Shown here one piece after another: positions 53,350 through 62,649 of a stretch of DNA of 64,000 bases. Under the pieces are notes generated by a model. That model was not told the origin of the DNA and searched no databases. It worked only from the letters and a program-made list of their open reading frames with translations. Origin of the DNA: Olivibacter sitiensis DSM 17696 (GTDB lineage Bacteria; Bacteroidota; Bacteroidia; Sphingobacteriales; Sphingobacteriaceae); NCBI RefSeq assembly GCF_000427965.1, contig NZ_ATZA01000026.1, forward strand, positions 1 to 64,000, written 5' to 3'. The position numbers and the translations under genes are program-made. Positions within the stretch are counted from its first letter, which is position 1; the number at the start of each line of letters is the position of its first letter.

Positions 53350-54669
53350 ATGGCATTCCAGGTTTTTGTAACTATATTTTTGGTATTGCTGAATGGGTTC
53401 TTTGTAGCTGCCGAATTTGCTATTGTGAAGGTGAGAGCCTCGCAAATAGAATTGAAGGCAAAAACGGGGAGCGCGGTAGCAAACATTGCTAAACATATAA
53501 TACAGCATATGGATGCCTATCTTGCCGCTACCCAACTGGGCATTACCTTGGCTTCCCTGGGACTGGGATGGGTCGGCGAGTCGGTCATGACCGAGATTAT
53601 CGAAAAGCTATTTGGGCTTTTTGGGGTAGTGTTGGAAGGCAAGCTGGCAACCAATTTGGGGCATGTGCTTGCTTTCGTGATCATTACCATCATGCATATC
53701 GTATTTGGCGAGTTGGCCCCCAAATCCATCGCCATTCAAAGGCCGGTAAATACGACCATGATCATCGCTATGCCCCTGCGGTTCATCTACCTATTGTTTC
53801 GCCCCTTTATATGGGTGCTCAATGGCTTTGCCAATGTCATTATCAAGATGCTGGGATTTTCCACTCATCCTACCGAGACCACCCATACATCCGAGGAACT
53901 GCAATATTTGTTGGACCAAGGAAAGGAAAGTGGAGTGCTAAATATCGCAGAGCATGAGCTTATCAAGAACGTGTTCGATTTCAACGAGCGCGTAGTGAAG
54001 AACATCATGGTGCCCCGTACCAAGATGGTGGGAGTGGAGATAAACAGTACCAAGGAAGAATTGCTGGATACCATTATCAGCGAGGGGTATAGCCGTATCC
54101 CGGTATATGATGAGACGATAGACAAGATTGTGGGCATTATTCATGCCAAGGATATCTTGCCGCTTATGGTGAAGAATAAGGATTTCAACATGAAGACCAT
54201 CATTAGAAAGCCCTATTTCATTGCGGAGAACAAGAAAATCAACGATCTGATGGGCGAGTTTCAGCTCAAAAGGATTCAGATTGCCATTGTGCTGGACGAA
54301 TTTGGCGGCACCGCTGGTATGGTCACGCTAGAGGATATCGTGGAAGAACTCGTAGGCGAAATTCAGGATGAATACGATGAGGAAAAGCCTATTGTAGAAA
54401 AGGCTTCCGACCATGAATATATAGTGGACGCCTCGGCAAGTGTGCACGATGTAAATGAGTATTTGCCAGAGGAACTGCCATTAAGCCCAGAGTACGATAG
54501 TGTTTCGGGTTTGGTGATCAATGTCTTTGACAAGATTCCAGATGTGGGAGAGCATAAGGAATTGAATAACTATATTTTTACTATCCTTAAGAAAACTCAG
54601 CAAAATATTGAATATGTGCGGCTAGAGTGGAACCCAAAAGAAGATAAGGATAAGGAAGATAATGATTGA
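53350..54669 (+). CDS. CNNM/CorC-HlyC family membrane transporter
   Basis: A 439-residue protein: DUF21 membrane domain with three or four helices (NGFFVAAEFAIVKVRASQIEL at the start), a tandem CBS domain pair (IMVPRTKMVGVEINSTKEEL through KRIQIAIVLDEFGGTAGMVT) and the C-terminal CorC_HlyC domain (ASVHDVNEYLPEELPL...). The family exports Mg2+ or Co2+ and binds ATP at the CBS pair. Its stop overlaps the region where rsmE begins. Confidence 0.92.
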   Translation: MAFQVFVTIFLVLLNGFFVAAEFAIVKVRASQIELKAKTGSAVANIAKHIIQHMDAYLAATQLGITLASLGLGWVGESVMTEIIEKLFGLFGVVLEGKLATNLGHVLAFVIITIMHIVFGELAPKSIAIQRPVNTTMIIAMPLRFIYLLFRPFIWVLNGFANVIIKMLGFSTHPTETTHTSEELQYLLDQGKESGVLNIAEHELIKNVFDFNERVVKNIMVPRTKMVGVEINSTKEELLDTIISEGYSRIPVYDETIDKIVGIIHAKDILPLMVKNKDFNMKTIIRKPYFIAENKKINDLMGEFQLKRIQIAIVLDEFGGTAGMVTLEDIVEELVGEIQDEYDEEKPIVEKASDHEYIVDASASVHDVNEYLPEELPLSPEYDSVSGLVINVFDKIPDVGEHKELNNYIFTILKKTQQNIEYVRLEWNPKEDKDKEDND

Positions 54670-54680
54670 CAAGGGTAAAA

Positions 54681-55391
54681 GTGCATCTGTTTTATACTCC
54701 ACAAATAGACCTAGATAGCAAAAGATATGTGCTGAATGAAGAAGAGAGCCGGCATGCTACCCGGGTACTTCGTTTGTCAGCAGGAGATGAAATACATCTT
54801 ATAGACGGTAAAGGAAATCTGATCAGGTCGCGCATTGCTCTTGTGCATAACAAGCATACCGAAGTAGAACTCTTACAGGTGACGCCAGCCTACGGCAAGC
54901 GAAACCATCGCCTTCATATTGCTATTGCCCCCACGAAAAATATAGATCGCCTGGAATGGTTTCTGGAAAAGGCTACCGAAATAGGGATTGATGAGATTAC
55001 CCCGATCCTATGCGATCACTCCGAACGGAAAGAAGTGAAACTAGAGCGGCTGGACAAGGTCATCACGGCGGCCATGAAGCAATCCATGACAGCCTACCAT
55101 CCCTTGCTCAACGAAACCGTTAAAATAAAGGATTTTCTGGCCCAGCATGAAGGCAGTGAGCTGTTCATCGCACATTGCGCAGAAGGGAGCAAATCCACCT
55201 TGTCCAAGCTATTGGTTCCCGGGCAGGCCGCTACCATACTCATCGGTCCAGAAGGAGATTTCAGCGCAGCTGAAATAGATTTGGCCTTGAAGTCTGGGGC
55301 TCAGGCCATCCATTTGGGACCTACGAGATTGAGGACAGAGACCGCTGCCCTCTATGCTTGCATGGAGGTAAACCTGCTGAACAGGGGCTAA
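54681..55391 (+). CDS. rsmE: 16S rRNA (uracil1498-N3)-methyltransferase
   Basis: RsmE methylates U1498 of 16S rRNA. From GTG 54681 the 236-residue protein begins MHLFYTPQIDLDSKRYVLNE, which I take to be the usual Bacteroidota start; a TTG at 54666 adds five codons and overlaps the upstream stop. The SPOUT knot is seen in ATILIGPEGDFSAAEIDLAL and IHLGPTRLRTETAALYA. Confidence 0.93.
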   Translation: MHLFYTPQIDLDSKRYVLNEEESRHATRVLRLSAGDEIHLIDGKGNLIRSRIALVHNKHTEVELLQVTPAYGKRNHRLHIAIAPTKNIDRLEWFLEKATEIGIDEITPILCDHSERKEVKLERLDKVITAAMKQSMTAYHPLLNETVKIKDFLAQHEGSELFIAHCAEGSKSTLSKLLVPGQAATILIGPEGDFSAAEIDLALKSGAQAIHLGPTRLRTETAALYACMEVNLLNRG

Positions 55392-55397
55392 GGGCGT

Positions 55398-56237
55398 TTA
55401 TTTCAATATACGCCTTATCTTGTTGGATTTTTTTATCAGCTTATTCATCGTGCTGGTATCGCCTCCCTCTATGGCATCATGGAAATGCTGTAGTTGTTTG
55501 ATGTGTTCTTCCAATACTTCTAGTATATTTTCCTTGTTCTGCCGAAAGATCGGCACCCACATATCCGCAGAGCTTTTGGCCAACCTTACGGTAGATTCAA
55601 AGCCGGAACTCGCTAGTTCAAAAATTCTTCCCTGCGATTTCTCCTTCTCCAACACCGTCAATGCAAGCGCAAATGAGGTGATGTGGGAGATATGCGACAC
55701 ATAGGCAGTATGGGTATCGTGTTCCTTGGCGTTCATGAAGATGGTGCGTGCCTCCAACTGTTCGACGATGCTTTCGGCCACCTCAAAGGCATCCTCATCA
55801 CTGTCTGTCGCGTCGCAATAGATCATTACCTTGCCCTTAAAGAGATTGGGAATGGCTGCATCAGGTCCCGAATATTCCGTACCGGCCATAGGGTGCATGG
55901 CTACCAGCCTCCCACGTTTCGGGTGGTCTTTGACATGTTCCAAGATATGCTCCTTGGTAGATCCCATTTCCATTACCACCTGTGTGTCTACTTGGTCTAG
56001 TATCTGAGGGAGTAGGCTTTGGATGACATCTACGGGAACGGTGAGTATAATGACCCGAGCATTGGCAATGGCCTCCTTCAGGGGCATTCCCTGGTCTATA
56101 AAACCTTTCTCCAGGGCCTTTTTCAGGTGCTGTTCACTCTTGTCTACGCCAATTATTTTGGCGGGGAAACCTTTTTCCTTTAAGCTGATGGCTAGGGATC
56201 CGCCAATGAGTCCGGTTCCTATTATGGCGATGTTCAT
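55398..56237 (-). CDS. tyrA: Prephenate dehydrogenase (TyrA family)
   Basis: A 279-residue NAD(P)-dependent enzyme of tyrosine synthesis. The Rossmann motif is IIGTGLIGGSLAISLKEKG (5-23), followed by DKSEQHLKKALEKGFID. The catalytic His is in the VAMHPMAGTEYSGP motif, and THTAYVSHISHITSFALA follows as in other TyrA proteins. It starts directly after the aminotransferase stop, so the two form a unit. There is no fused chorismate mutase or ACT domain. Confidence 0.93.
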   Translation of the reverse strand: MNIAIIGTGLIGGSLAISLKEKGFPAKIIGVDKSEQHLKKALEKGFIDQGMPLKEAIANARVIILTVPVDVIQSLLPQILDQVDTQVVMEMGSTKEHILEHVKDHPKRGRLVAMHPMAGTEYSGPDAAIPNLFKGKVMIYCDATDSDEDAFEVAESIVEQLEARTIFMNAKEHDTHTAYVSHISHITSFALALTVLEKEKSQGRIFELASSGFESTVRLAKSSADMWVPIFRQNKENILEVLEEHIKQLQHFHDAIEGGDTSTMNKLIKKSNKIRRILK

Positions 56238-57398
56238 TTACTGTATGTCCTTTATTCTGTTGATAGCTTGTTCAAAAATGGGTTCTTTGGCGCAAAGGCT
56301 TATCCTGATATATTTATCTCCTTCCGAGCCAAAAATTCCGCCGGGAGTAATGAATACCTTTGCCTGTTGCAGTATATGATCGCTGAGCTCGTAGGCATTC
56401 GCATAATCATCCGGAATATGCGCCCATAGAAACAAGCCCACCTGTTTGGTGCTGTAGGTGCAGTGCAGTACATTCAGAAGCTCTTCTGCTTTTTGTCTCC
56501 TCAGGAGGTAGATTTCGTGCAGAGAGCTATACCAGTCGGGACCTAGTTCCAGTGCCGTGGCAGCAGCCATTTGCAAAGGCAAGAACATGCCTGAGTCCAT
56601 GTTGCTTTTGAAACGTAGGATTTCATTTATCCGATCTGCGTGTGCAGATAACATGCCAATGCGCCAGCCGGCCATATTGCTCGATTTGCTCAAAGAGTTG
56701 AGCTCAATGACGCACTCCTTGGCAAAGGGCCTGGAAAGGAGGCTTCTTGGACGTTCTGTCAAAATAAAGCTATACGGGTTGTCATGGCAAATCAAGATGT
56801 TGTACTTCAAGCCAAAGGCGATCAGTTGATCAAAAAAATCGTCATTTGCTTCCGCTCCCGTGGGCATGTGCGGGTAGTTGATCCACATCAACTTTACTTT
56901 AGACAGATCTCTTTTTTCCAGTTCAGCCAAATTGGGCAGCCAATCGTTCTCGGCATTTAGCGAATAGCTTATTGGTGTGGCCCCACTCAGCTGTACAGCG
57001 GAGCGATAGGTGGGATAACCGGGATTGGGAATGAGTGCCTCGTCTCCTTCTTGCAGGTAGGTCATGCAGATATGCATGATGCCCTCTTTAGATCCCATGA
57101 GTGGCAATATTTCGGTCTCGGGATCCAAAGATACCTTGTAGTACCTGCCGTACCATTCGGCGATGGCAGTCCTCAATGCCGGAATGCCCTTGTAGTTTTG
57201 GTAGCCATGACTATTGTCTAGGGAAGCATAGTGGCTCAAGGTTTCAATAACCCTTGGATGGGGAGGTAGGTCGGGGCTGCCAATACCCAGGTTGATTACC
57301 TGATGCCCAGCCTTGTTGAGCGCGTCAATTTCCCGCAGTTTCTTGGAAAAAAAATATTCTTGGGTGTGCTGTAGACGAGCAGCGACATTAATCTGCAT
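56238..57398 (-). CDS. Class I/II PLP aminotransferase, probably aromatic
   Basis: A 386-residue fold-type I aminotransferase. The PLP Lys is K238 in LNSLSKSSNMAGWRIGM; INLGIGSPDLPPHPRV and GYPTYRSAVQLSGA are further hallmarks, and PYSFILTERPRSLL follows. It resembles LL-DAP/Asp-type aminotransferases. Its direct link to tyrA suggests the final transamination in tyrosine and phenylalanine synthesis. The substrate is inferred from context only. Confidence 0.9.
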   Translation of the reverse strand: MQINVAARLQHTQEYFFSKKLREIDALNKAGHQVINLGIGSPDLPPHPRVIETLSHYASLDNSHGYQNYKGIPALRTAIAEWYGRYYKVSLDPETEILPLMGSKEGIMHICMTYLQEGDEALIPNPGYPTYRSAVQLSGATPISYSLNAENDWLPNLAELEKRDLSKVKLMWINYPHMPTGAEANDDFFDQLIAFGLKYNILICHDNPYSFILTERPRSLLSRPFAKECVIELNSLSKSSNMAGWRIGMLSAHADRINEILRFKSNMDSGMFLPLQMAAATALELGPDWYSSLHEIYLLRRQKAEELLNVLHCTYSTKQVGLFLWAHIPDDYANAYELSDHILQQAKVFITPGGIFGSEGDKYIRISLCAKEPIFEQAINRIKDIQ

Positions 57399-57510
57399 GA
57401 TAAGCTCTTTTTTTTGCGACTAAGTTAGGAAGGAAAATAGATATTTATGCAGTAGGAGGCAAATAAATCACGGCAATGCCATCATTACGTTTATATAATG
57501 GATTCTTTAC

Positions 57511-57540
57511 TTTCAGCTATAGCACTTTTTCTTACCTTTG
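57511..57540 (+). promoter_or_regulatory. Probable promoter of the ABC exporter
   Basis: TACCTTTG at 57533-57540 is an exact -7 box; TTTC at 57511-57514, 18 nt before it, approximates the -33 box. The ATG follows 23 nt later. Confidence 0.5.
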
Positions 57541-57562
57541 ACCTTTTGTATTAGTGCCTTGA

Positions 57563-59386
57563 ATGAAGACATATTTTAGATTACTTGCTTTTGCCAAGCC
57601 CATTGAGAAGTACGCTATCCCATATATTCTGTGTACCATCATTACCGTTTTCTTTGGTACTTTGAACCTCACGCTGCTCATTCCGCTGATGAGCACTCTT
57701 TTTCAAAGGGAAGACGCGGGCATTTCGTCCAGGCCCGACTCCTGGTTTGACTTGACGGATACCTTCAAGTATTTTACGTACGAGATGCAAACGAAGTTTG
57801 GAGAATATGGAGCCCTGCAACGCGTCCTGTTAGTGGTGGTGATTTCGGTTTTTATTAGCAATCTATTCCGTTATCTTTCGCAACGGGTGATGGAGAACCT
57901 CCGTATACATACCCTTTTAAACTTACGCAAGGCTGTTTTCGACAATGTAATGAACTTGCATGTGGGCTTTTTCAGCAGCCAAAGGAAAGGGGATATCATT
58001 TCCAAGATCGCTTCTGACGTTCAGGTCGTGCAGTATTCTGTGACGGCTACGCTTCAGGTGGTTTTTAAAGAGCCACTTACTTTGCTATTTTATCTGGTAA
58101 CCTTATTTGCCATAAGCGTTAAGCTTACGTTGTTTTCCATTCTGGTGGTTCCAGTTTCGGCGTTTGTCATTTCGTTGATAGTTAGAAGGTTAAAGCAGCA
58201 GGCGGTGTTGGGACAACAGGTGTATGGCAGGATGATCAGTTACCTGGACGAGGCGCTTTCGGGCATTAAGGTCATCAAGGCCTTCAATGCCACGGAATAT
58301 ATCAAAAATCGGTTTCACAATGAAAATGTCTATTATAGCAAAATAGGTAGGCGCATGGCACGGAGGCAACAGATGGCTTCGCCGGTTTCCGAGTTGCTGG
58401 GTATCCTCATGGTGGCGATGATTGTCCTTTATGCCGGTAAATTGGTGCTGGCAGGTGAAGGTGAGCTGGACGCCGCTTCGTTCGTGGGCTATATTGCAAT
58501 CTTTTCACAGTTGATGCGTCCCGCAAAGGCCATTACCGATTCTTTCAGCAACATTCACTCTGGCTTGGCGGCAGGAGAGCGGGTGCTAGAACTGATAGAC
58601 GAAAAGCCGGAGATAACCGATGCACCCCATGCAAAGGAAATTGACGGTTTTAACAAGGGCATTAAGTTGGTAAATGTATCGTTCTCCTATTCCGATAGAC
58701 AAGTGCTGACGGATATCAACTTTGAGGTGCCCAAAGGGCAGACAGTAGCATTGGTAGGGCCTTCTGGAGGTGGGAAATCGACGTTAATGGACCTCATACC
58801 TCGCTTCATTGAAGTAGAAAAGGGTGAGATTCTGATCGATGATACCAATATCAAGGAGATAAGTACCTACTCCCTGCGCAACCAGATGGGGATGGTGAGC
58901 CAAGAGTCCATATTGTTCAATGATACCATATTTAACAACATCGCTTTCGGGGCGGAAGGCATTAGTGAAGCGGACGTGATTAATGCCGCCAAAATAGCCA
59001 ATGCACACCATTTTATCTTGGAAACGGCACATGGCTATCAGACCAATATCGGTGATAGGGGGATAAAGCTTTCTGGCGGCCAGCGGCAGCGTATTTGCAT
59101 TGCCAGGGCCGTATTGCGCAATCCGCCTATATTGTTGCTGGATGAGGCAACATCTGCCTTAGATACCGAATCGGAAAAGTTGGTGCAAGAGTCGCTCAAT
59201 AGCCTGATGAAAAATAGAACTACCTTGGTTATTGCCCATCGTTTAAGTACCATTCGCAGCGCGGATAATATTATTGTCCTTGAATCCGGCCGTGTCGTTG
59301 AACAGGGCAATCACGAGCAGCTGATGCAAAAGGAGACTGGACTTTACAAAAAGCTGGTAAATATGCAGCAATTTGAAACGGATTAG
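57563..59386 (+). CDS. ABC exporter, MsbA-like (fused permease and ATPase)
   Basis: A 607-residue half-transporter that dimerises. The N-terminal domain (about 1-330) has six helices; the C-terminal ATPase shows Walker A LVGPSGGGKSTLMDLIPRF, signature KLSGGQRQRICIARA, Walker B ILLLDEATSALDTES and the H-loop IAHRLSTIR. The closest use is lipid A or lipid export (MsbA), and that fits an organism with lpx genes, but the substrate is not proved. A tRNA gene follows. Confidence 0.92.
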   Translation: MKTYFRLLAFAKPIEKYAIPYILCTIITVFFGTLNLTLLIPLMSTLFQREDAGISSRPDSWFDLTDTFKYFTYEMQTKFGEYGALQRVLLVVVISVFISNLFRYLSQRVMENLRIHTLLNLRKAVFDNVMNLHVGFFSSQRKGDIISKIASDVQVVQYSVTATLQVVFKEPLTLLFYLVTLFAISVKLTLFSILVVPVSAFVISLIVRRLKQQAVLGQQVYGRMISYLDEALSGIKVIKAFNATEYIKNRFHNENVYYSKIGRRMARRQQMASPVSELLGILMVAMIVLYAGKLVLAGEGELDAASFVGYIAIFSQLMRPAKAITDSFSNIHSGLAAGERVLELIDEKPEITDAPHAKEIDGFNKGIKLVNVSFSYSDRQVLTDINFEVPKGQTVALVGPSGGGKSTLMDLIPRFIEVEKGEILIDDTNIKEISTYSLRNQMGMVSQESILFNDTIFNNIAFGAEGISEADVINAAKIANAHHFILETAHGYQTNIGDRGIKLSGGQRQRICIARAVLRNPPILLLDEATSALDTESEKLVQESLNSLMKNRTTLVIAHRLSTIRSADNIIVLESGRVVEQGNHEQLMQKETGLYKKLVNMQQFETD

Positions 59387-59505
59387 AAGATCGAAGCGTA
59401 GGGCCATTTCCGGCGTTGAGATAACTCGCCGAGTCGATTCCATTTTTGAAAATTGATGTTGTGAATATTGGTTTTTATGGCTATGTTTGCCCCACCAAAT
59501 CAAAC

Positions 59506-59579
59506 GGGGGATTAGCTCAGCTGGCTAGAGCGCTTCCATGGCATGGAAGAGGTCATCGGTTCGACTCCGATATTCTCCA
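59506..59579 (+). tRNA. tRNA-Ala (anticodon GGC)
   Basis: A 74-nt cloverleaf. The acceptor stem GGGGGAT pairs with ATTCTCC (two G:U), the D arm is GCTC/GAGC, and the anticodon arm CTTCC/GGAAG encloses ATGGCAT, whose middle GGC reads Ala codons GCC/GCU. The T arm is ATCGG/CCGAT around TTCGACT. The discriminator is A and no CCA is encoded. Confidence 0.97.
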
Positions 59580-59587
59580 CATTAAAT

Positions 59588-59622
59588 AGGTCTTCTGCTT
59601 ACACGGAAGGCCTGTTTTTTTT
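59588..59622 (+). terminator. Intrinsic terminator after the tRNA gene
   Basis: AGGTCTTC (59588-59595) pairs with GAAGGCCT (59606-59613) with one wobble, followed by eight T, 8 nt after the tRNA end. Confidence 0.8.
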
Positions 59623-59810
59623 CATTGCCTACAAGGTATATCATATCCATAAAGCCATTTTACATTTAATTTCTAGTTTTTTGTGCAAAATACCTATTTT
59701 GTGACATTGAAAATGGGATGAGCTAGCACTTAAGGAGGAGATGAACGGGTAGGCTTATGCAAGCTTCATTGCCATTAAGGGACAATTTATTCAAATGAAA
59801 ATTCTTACCT

Positions 59811-60710
59811 ATGAATGTGATTTATAGTTTACGTTCTTTTTTTGTTTTTGTAGTTATAGTGTCCTTGCCCCAATGGATGCTAGCGCAATCGTCCGTTGAC
59901 CTCAAATTACGAATTAAGCCCCAAGACAAGTTCTCCGTGGAGCAGAAGCTGGTGCAAGAGATCAAGCAGGTGGCAATGGGACAGGAGGTCAATATTATCC
60001 AAAACAGCAAGATAAGCTATGATTATGACGTACTAGCAGCCAATGCGGAGGAGATAGTGATCAGGTCTACGTTCAGGTCCATACAACTGGATATGACCAC
60101 TCCGCAAGGCAATCTATCAATTGACTCGGAGCAGGATATCGACTCTGTAAATCCCTTGAAGCCCGTGGGAGAGATGGTTGGGAAGTCCTTTTCGATATAT
60201 CTCAGCCCGAAAGGGGAAGTGAACAAGGTGGAAGGCTTCACCAGCATGTTTGAACAGATGGACAACGAAGCTACCAAGAATATGATAGAACAGATGTTCA
60301 ATGACGAACTGATGGCCAAATCCTTTGAAGCTATCTTCAAAATTTATCCATCAGGCTCCGTTAAAAAGGGAGATAGTTGGAACAGCACCATTTCGGCTAC
60401 TACCGGAGGCATGTTTATCACCACCAGCGAAAATACTTATACGCTTTATGATCTGGCAAATGACCACGCTACGATAAATGTACAGTCGGACGTGCGAATC
60501 GCACCGGCCGGTAACGGTAAGATGATGGGCATGGATATGGAGTATGACTTGAAAGGTATACAAACAGGAAAAATAGTGGTAGATGTCAATACGGGGATGG
60601 CGAGTGATTTTACAATAGAACAGCTTATTTCCGGCGCCATCAAGGCGCAGGGAATGACTATACCCGTAACAATCAAGACCAATAATGACGTGCAGGCCAA
60701 GAAACTTTAA
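59811..60710 (+). CDS. DUF6263 family secreted protein
   Basis: A 299-residue exported protein with a signal peptide (FVFVVIVSLPQWMLAQSS). The mature part is rich in beta strands and lacks Cys: KLRIKPQDKFSVEQKLVQEI, then SIDSEQDIDSVNPLKPVGEM and MFINTTSEN-type repeats. This corresponds to the DUF6263 family of Bacteroidota, of unknown function. It lies between a tRNA and mqo, without operon partners. Confidence 0.82.
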   Translation: MNVIYSLRSFFVFVVIVSLPQWMLAQSSVDLKLRIKPQDKFSVEQKLVQEIKQVAMGQEVNIIQNSKISYDYDVLAANAEEIVIRSTFRSIQLDMTTPQGNLSIDSEQDIDSVNPLKPVGEMVGKSFSIYLSPKGEVNKVEGFTSMFEQMDNEATKNMIEQMFNDELMAKSFEAIFKIYPSGSVKKGDSWNSTISATTGGMFITTSENTYTLYDLANDHATINVQSDVRIAPAGNGKMMGMDMEYDLKGIQTGKIVVDVNTGMASDFTIEQLISGAIKAQGMTIPVTIKTNNDVQAKKL

Positions 60711-60820
60711 TGCAGAGAGGCAAGAAAAAATTATTTATTGGCCAGTTAGGATATATTGATCGGTAAAATGAATAAATCCTAAATTATTTTTACCATAAGA
60801 TGGAAATATCGTAGCCAAAT

Positions 60821-60853
60821 ATTGCCAATAATCCGTCACGAGGCTTATTTTTG
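60821..60853 (+). promoter_or_regulatory. Probable mqo promoter
   Basis: TTATTTTTG contains TATTTTTG (60846-60853), an exact -7 box; ATTG at 60821-60824, 21 nt before it, is one base from the -33 box. The predicted leader is about 105 nt. Confidence 0.5.
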
Positions 60854-60883
60854 TGAACATGTTTCCTATTGGGACAAAGGAAT

Positions 60884-60922
60884 GCCTAAAGGTGATCGAT
60901 TGATCTTATTCTTCCTTTAGGC
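60884..60922 (+). promoter_or_regulatory. Hairpin in the mqo leader
   Basis: GCCTAAAGG (60884-60892) and CCTTTAGGC (60914-60922) form a perfect 9-bp stem, with a nested GATC-GATT-GATC (60895-60906) inside the 21-nt loop. There is no T-tract. It ends 40 nt before the mqo ATG, within the predicted leader. Confidence 0.5.
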
Positions 60923-60962
60923 TTGAAACGAACATTTATAGAACTATTCTATCAGATTCATC

Positions 60963-62477
60963 ATGAGTAATATATCAAATACACAAGAAACGGATGTCCT
61001 ATTGATTGGTGCCGGTATCATGAGTGCCACGCTGGGGGTCATGTTAAAAAAGATCATGCCCGATGCCCAGGTGCAGGTGTACGAACGCCTAAACGAGATT
61101 GCCGCAGAAAGTTCGGATGCGTGGAACAATGCAGGTACGGGACATTCGGCATTATGTGAGCTCAACTATACGCCCGAACTGCCCGACGGATCGGTGGAAA
61201 TTAAGAAAGCGATTCATATTGCCGAACAGTTTGAGGTATCCAAGGAGTTTTGGTCTTACCTGGTGGAGGATGGCGTCATTACCGACCCGAAGGATTTTAT
61301 TCGGATGGTGCCTCACATGAGCTTTGTGTGGGGAGAAAAAAATGTGGAATACCTTCGTAAGCGTTATGAAAAAATGGCAGGGCACCATTTTTTCAAAGGC
61401 ATGGAGTATTCGGAAGACCACGGGCAATTGCGCAAGTGGATACCCTTGATCATGGAAGGAAGGGATGCATCAGAACACTTGGCCGCTACCAAGATTGATA
61501 TCGGCACCGATGTGAACTTTGGGGCACTTACGCGCATGCTCTTTTCTTACCTTCAGCAGCAGCCGAACGTAAACATTGCCATGCGCAAGGAAGTGCGCAG
61601 GTTGCATAAGTTGCCTGATGGGCGTTGGTCTGTGACCATTAAGGACATGGAAACCAAGGAAAGAACGCATATTATCACACGCTTTATTTTCATAGGTGCC
61701 GGAGGTGGCGCCTTGCGCTTGCTGGAAAAATCGGGCATTCCCGAGGGCAGGGGCTTTGGGGGTTTTCCCGTAGGAGGCCAGTGGTTGCGTTGTACCAATG
61801 AAGAAATTATCGCGGAACATGCTGCCAAGGTATACGGAAAAGCCAGCGTGGGCGCGCCGCCCATGTCAGTTCCGCATTTGGATACCCGGGTGATAGATGG
61901 CAAGAAAGCCCTGTTGTTTGGGCCTTTCGCTGGTTTCTCCACCAAGTTCCTCAAGCAGGGCTCGTGGTTAGATCTTCCTTTTTCCATTAAGATGAACAAT
62001 ATTAAGCCCATGGTGATGGCCGGCTTGGCCAATCTGAGCCTCACCAAATACCTTATTGAGCAGGTGCGCCTATCACAAGCAGACAGGGTACAGTCGCTTC
62101 GCGATTTTGTGCCCACTGCCAAAGATGAAGACTGGGAATTGGAAGTGGCTGGACAGCGGGTGCAGGTTATCAAAAAAGATCCCGAAAAAGGGGGCATACT
62201 GCAGTTTGGTACCGAAGTGGTAACAAGTGCCGATGGCAGCATATCCGCCTTGTTGGGTGCTTCGCCAGGCGCGTCTACCTCTGTTTCCATCATGCTCACG
62301 CTCATACAGCGCTGTTTCAAGGATAAGGTGCAGAGCAAGCAATGGCAAGATGCCTTTAAGAAAATGATCCCTTCTTATGGAGAATCTTTGGCGGCAAATG
62401 CGGCCTTGGCCAAGGAAACCAGGGATAAAAGCAGCAAGTCCTTGCAGCTAGAGGTGAAGGAAGAGGTGGAAGGGTAG
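60963..62477 (+). CDS. mqo: Malate:quinone oxidoreductase
   Basis: Mqo oxidises malate to oxaloacetate and passes electrons to the quinone pool, so it feeds the ActA-F complex encoded upstream in this window. The 504 residues start with the FAD-binding [20 protein letters not shown] (10-29). [22 protein letters not shown] follows, then the substrate-region [13 protein letters not shown] and [12 protein letters not shown], and near the end [15 protein letters not shown]. All are family hallmarks and the length is normal. Confidence 0.96.
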   Translation: MSNISNTQETDVLLIGAGIMSATLGVMLKKIMPDAQVQVYERLNEIAAESSDAWNNAGTGHSALCELNYTPELPDGSVEIKKAIHIAEQFEVSKEFWSYLVEDGVITDPKDFIRMVPHMSFVWGEKNVEYLRKRYEKMAGHHFFKGMEYSEDHGQLRKWIPLIMEGRDASEHLAATKIDIGTDVNFGALTRMLFSYLQQQPNVNIAMRKEVRRLHKLPDGRWSVTIKDMETKERTHIITRFIFIGAGGGALRLLEKSGIPEGRGFGGFPVGGQWLRCTNEEIIAEHAAKVYGKASVGAPPMSVPHLDTRVIDGKKALLFGPFAGFSTKFLKQGSWLDLPFSIKMNNIKPMVMAGLANLSLTKYLIEQVRLSQADRVQSLRDFVPTAKDEDWELEVAGQRVQVIKKDPEKGGILQFGTEVVTSADGSISALLGASPGASTSVSIMLTLIQRCFKDKVQSKQWQDAFKKMIPSYGESLAANAALAKETRDKSSKSLQLEVKEEVEG

Positions 62478-62509
62478 TTAGTAGCAAGCCTTTGCCGTAA
62501 TATACGTTG

Positions 62510-62550
62510 AAAGGGAGGTCTCCTTGCCAGGAAACCTCCCTTCCTGTTTT
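62510..62550 (+). terminator. Intrinsic terminator after mqo
   Basis: GAAAGGGAGGTCTCC (62510-62524) pairs with GGAAACCTCCCTTCC (62530-62544) with few mismatches and a short loop, followed by TGTTTT. Confidence 0.75.
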
Positions 62551-62624
62551 AACTATGTGTGTCGTAGAGAAAGCTGCCATTCGATTTTTCGTTTGCCAGT
62601 GAAAGGCTTTTTACTAAAAAGGCC

Positions 62625-62632
62625 TATTTTTG
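62625..62632 (+). promoter_or_regulatory. Possible -7 element of the flippase gene
   Basis: TATTTTTG matches TAnnTTTG and lies 17 nt before the GTG start. No -33 box at normal spacing was found, so confidence is moderate. Confidence 0.4.
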
Positions 62633-62649
62633 TACGTAAATTCTAATAG

